This document shows, in pieces, positions 13,951 to 14,954 of a stretch of DNA of 14,954 nt; within the stretch, counting starts at the first letter, position 1, and each line of letters begins with the position of its first letter. Location: NCBI GenBank assembly GCA_902773155.1, contig CACYDK010000150.1:1-14954 (forward strand). The letters run 5' to 3'. A program made the position numbers and the translations under genes. Source of the stretch: an uncultured Ruminococcus sp. GTDB taxonomy: Bacteria; Bacillota; Clostridia; Oscillospirales; Acutalibacteraceae. The notes under the pieces are model-generated. The model searched no databases. It saw only the letters and a program-made list of their open reading frames with translations, and was not told the origin of the DNA.

Positions 13951-14430
13951 TCAGAATGCGAGTTCTTCTTCATCATCGCACGCATTACAGCCCTCGCACT
14001 CATCTCCGAAGAGAGATGTAAAATCAAATTCCATATCCGCTCCGCATTTAGGACAAGCGATTTCACCTTCGATAAGAGTATCTTCGTCAACCACTACCTC
14101 GGCTCCGCACTCGGGGCATTTTACCTCGTATTCAGCGGTGTCGTCGTCGTAGAAATCGTAATCGTCATCGAAGTCCTCTTCCTCGCCCTCCTCAGCTAGG
14201 AAATCGTAGATAGTATCTACATCCTCCTCAAGAGCGCTGACATCATCCTGAACCTCGTCGATCACCTCACACACCTCTTCGAGCTCGTCCTGAGTGGCAT
14301 AAAGCTCGTCGGTAAGGTCGGATACAAGATTCATAAGTTCCTTAATAACCTTAACCTCCGGCTTATTGTCGTCGAGATTAAGACCGTCGGCCAAACCCTT
14401 GATATAAGCCGCTTTTTCACTTAATGTCAT
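13951..14430 (-). CDS. CD1247-type acidic zinc-ribbon protein
   Basis: The 159-residue protein begins with a helical domain (about 1-80; MTLSEKAAYIKGLADGLNLD) that matches the CD1247 N-terminal domain of Clostridia. A very acidic stretch follows (about 81-100, nearly all Asp and Glu), then a zinc ribbon with CPECG (105-109) and CPKCG (126-130). A third group of cysteines near the end (145, 148, 151) may bind a second metal. The function is unknown; the zinc ribbon and acidic patch suggest a protein-protein role in transcription or translation (inference). The ATG is ten bases after the efp stop with GGAG before it, and efp adjacency is the usual location in Clostridia as I recall it. A terminator follows. 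Confidence 0.8.
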   Translation of the reverse strand: MTLSEKAAYIKGLADGLNLDDNKPEVKVIKELMNLVSDLTDELYATQDELEEVCEVIDEVQDDVSALEEDVDTIYDFLAEEGEEEDFDDDYDFYDDDTAEYEVKCPECGAEVVVDEDTLIEGEIACPKCGADMEFDFTSLFGDECEGCNACDDEEELAF

Positions 14431-14440
14431 AGCTTACTCC

Positions 14441-14954
14441 TTATGCTCTGCCGAGATACTCACCTGTACGGGTATCAATCTGGATTACCTCGCCCTCGTT
14501 GATAAAGAGAGGAACCTTAACTTCGGCGCCTGTCTCTACTGTAGCGGGCTTTGTAGCGTTAGTAGCTGTGTTTCCGGCAAAACCGGGGTCTGTCTTTGTA
14601 ACAGCGAGTTCAACAAAGTTAGGCGGTTCTACGCCAAATACAGAGCCCTTATAGGAAAGAATCTTACAAATCATATTCTCTTTTACAAACTTAAAGTTGT
14701 CGCCGAGAACAGACGCATTGACCGGAAGCTGCTCCCATGTCTCAGTGTCCATAAAGTAATAGAGCTCGCCGTCGTTGTAGCTGTACTCCATATCCTTTCT
14801 GTCAACAAAAGCCTTGGGATACTTGTCGTTGGGGTTGAAAGTCTTTTCAACAACAGCTCCAGTAATTACGTTTCTGATTTTTGTTCTTACGAACGCCGCT
14901 CCCTTTCCGGGTTTAACGTGCTGGAATTCAATAATAGAAACAACCTGACCGTCC
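14441..14954 (-). CDS. efp: Elongation factor P (5' end outside window)
   Basis: EF-P enters the ribosome between the P and E sites and relieves stalling at polyproline stretches. The frame is open at the right edge and about 14 N-terminal codons are missing; the first complete visible codons read [21 protein letters not shown]. The lysine in the PGKG loop is the residue that is post-translationally modified in many bacteria, and here it is Lys rather than Arg, so the EpmABC- or aminopentanol-type group is implied rather than rhamnosylation. The three KOW/OB-like barrels follow ([44 protein letters not shown]). The ATG at 14791 inside the frame is internal and not the start. The gene leads a two-gene unit ending at the terminator near 13938. 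Confidence 0.96.
   Translation of the reverse strand, partial: DGQVVSIIEFQHVKPGKGAAFVRTKIRNVITGAVVEKTFNPNDKYPKAFVDRKDMEYSYNDGELYYFMDTETWEQLPVNASVLGDNFKFVKENMICKILSYKGSVFGVEPPNFVELAVTKTDPGFAGNTATNATKPATVETGAEVKVPLFINEGEVIQIDTRTGEYLGRA

Overview
The window is a dense block of housekeeping genes from a low-to-moderate GC, spore-forming Firmicute of the class Clostridia, most likely Ruminococcus/Oscillospiraceae-like. This assignment is an inference from gene order, a YunB-type sporulation protein, a CD1247-type protein beside efp, and the sepF-ylmH-divIVA-lspA-rluD order. Every supported gene lies on the minus strand, so transcription runs from high to low coordinates. No insertion sequence, prophage, tRNA, rRNA or CRISPR array is visible, and no gene-free stretch exceeds 300 bases; the longest, about 140 bases, lies between yggS and sepF.

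In transcription order there are four regions. (1) 14954-13909: the end of efp (elongation factor P, cut by the right edge) and a small acidic zinc-ribbon protein of the CD1247 type, closed by a clear intrinsic terminator. (2) 13863-13222: yunB, a sporulation membrane protein, standing between that terminator and a strong promoter. (3) From an extended -10 promoter at 13177-13149: miaB, a YlbF/YmcA-family gene with a Cys-rich tail, mutS, mutL and miaA. This resembles the Bacillus ymcB-ymcA-cotE-mutS-mutL-miaA neighbourhood without cotE. miaA and miaB catalyse successive steps of A37 hypermodification in tRNA, mutS/mutL carry out mismatch repair, and the YlbF-family protein probably links to RNase Y-dependent RNA processing. 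(4) Running on without a terminator: a single-pass membrane-fusion (HlyD-like) protein, yggS (PLP homeostasis), sepF (Z-ring anchor), ylmH (S4 RNA-binding), divIVA (polar scaffold), lspA (signal peptidase II), rluD (23S rRNA pseudouridine synthase), and the first 49 codons of lepB (signal peptidase I), cut by the left edge at its catalytic serine.

Most junctions in regions 3 and 4 are overlaps or gaps under 40 bases, so one transcript of at least 13 kb is plausible. The two larger gaps hold the least explained sequence. The yggS-sepF gap can form several nested or competing RNA stems that end next to the sepF ribosome-binding site. The divIVA-lspA gap holds a consensus-like promoter whose -10/start region is overlapped by a long inverted repeat. 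Several starts were moved to internal codons (sepF, divIVA, lspA, yunB, rluD) because ribosome-binding sites support them. No clearly new biological system is visible; these two regulatory spacers and the conserved but uncharacterised HlyD-like protein are the best leads.
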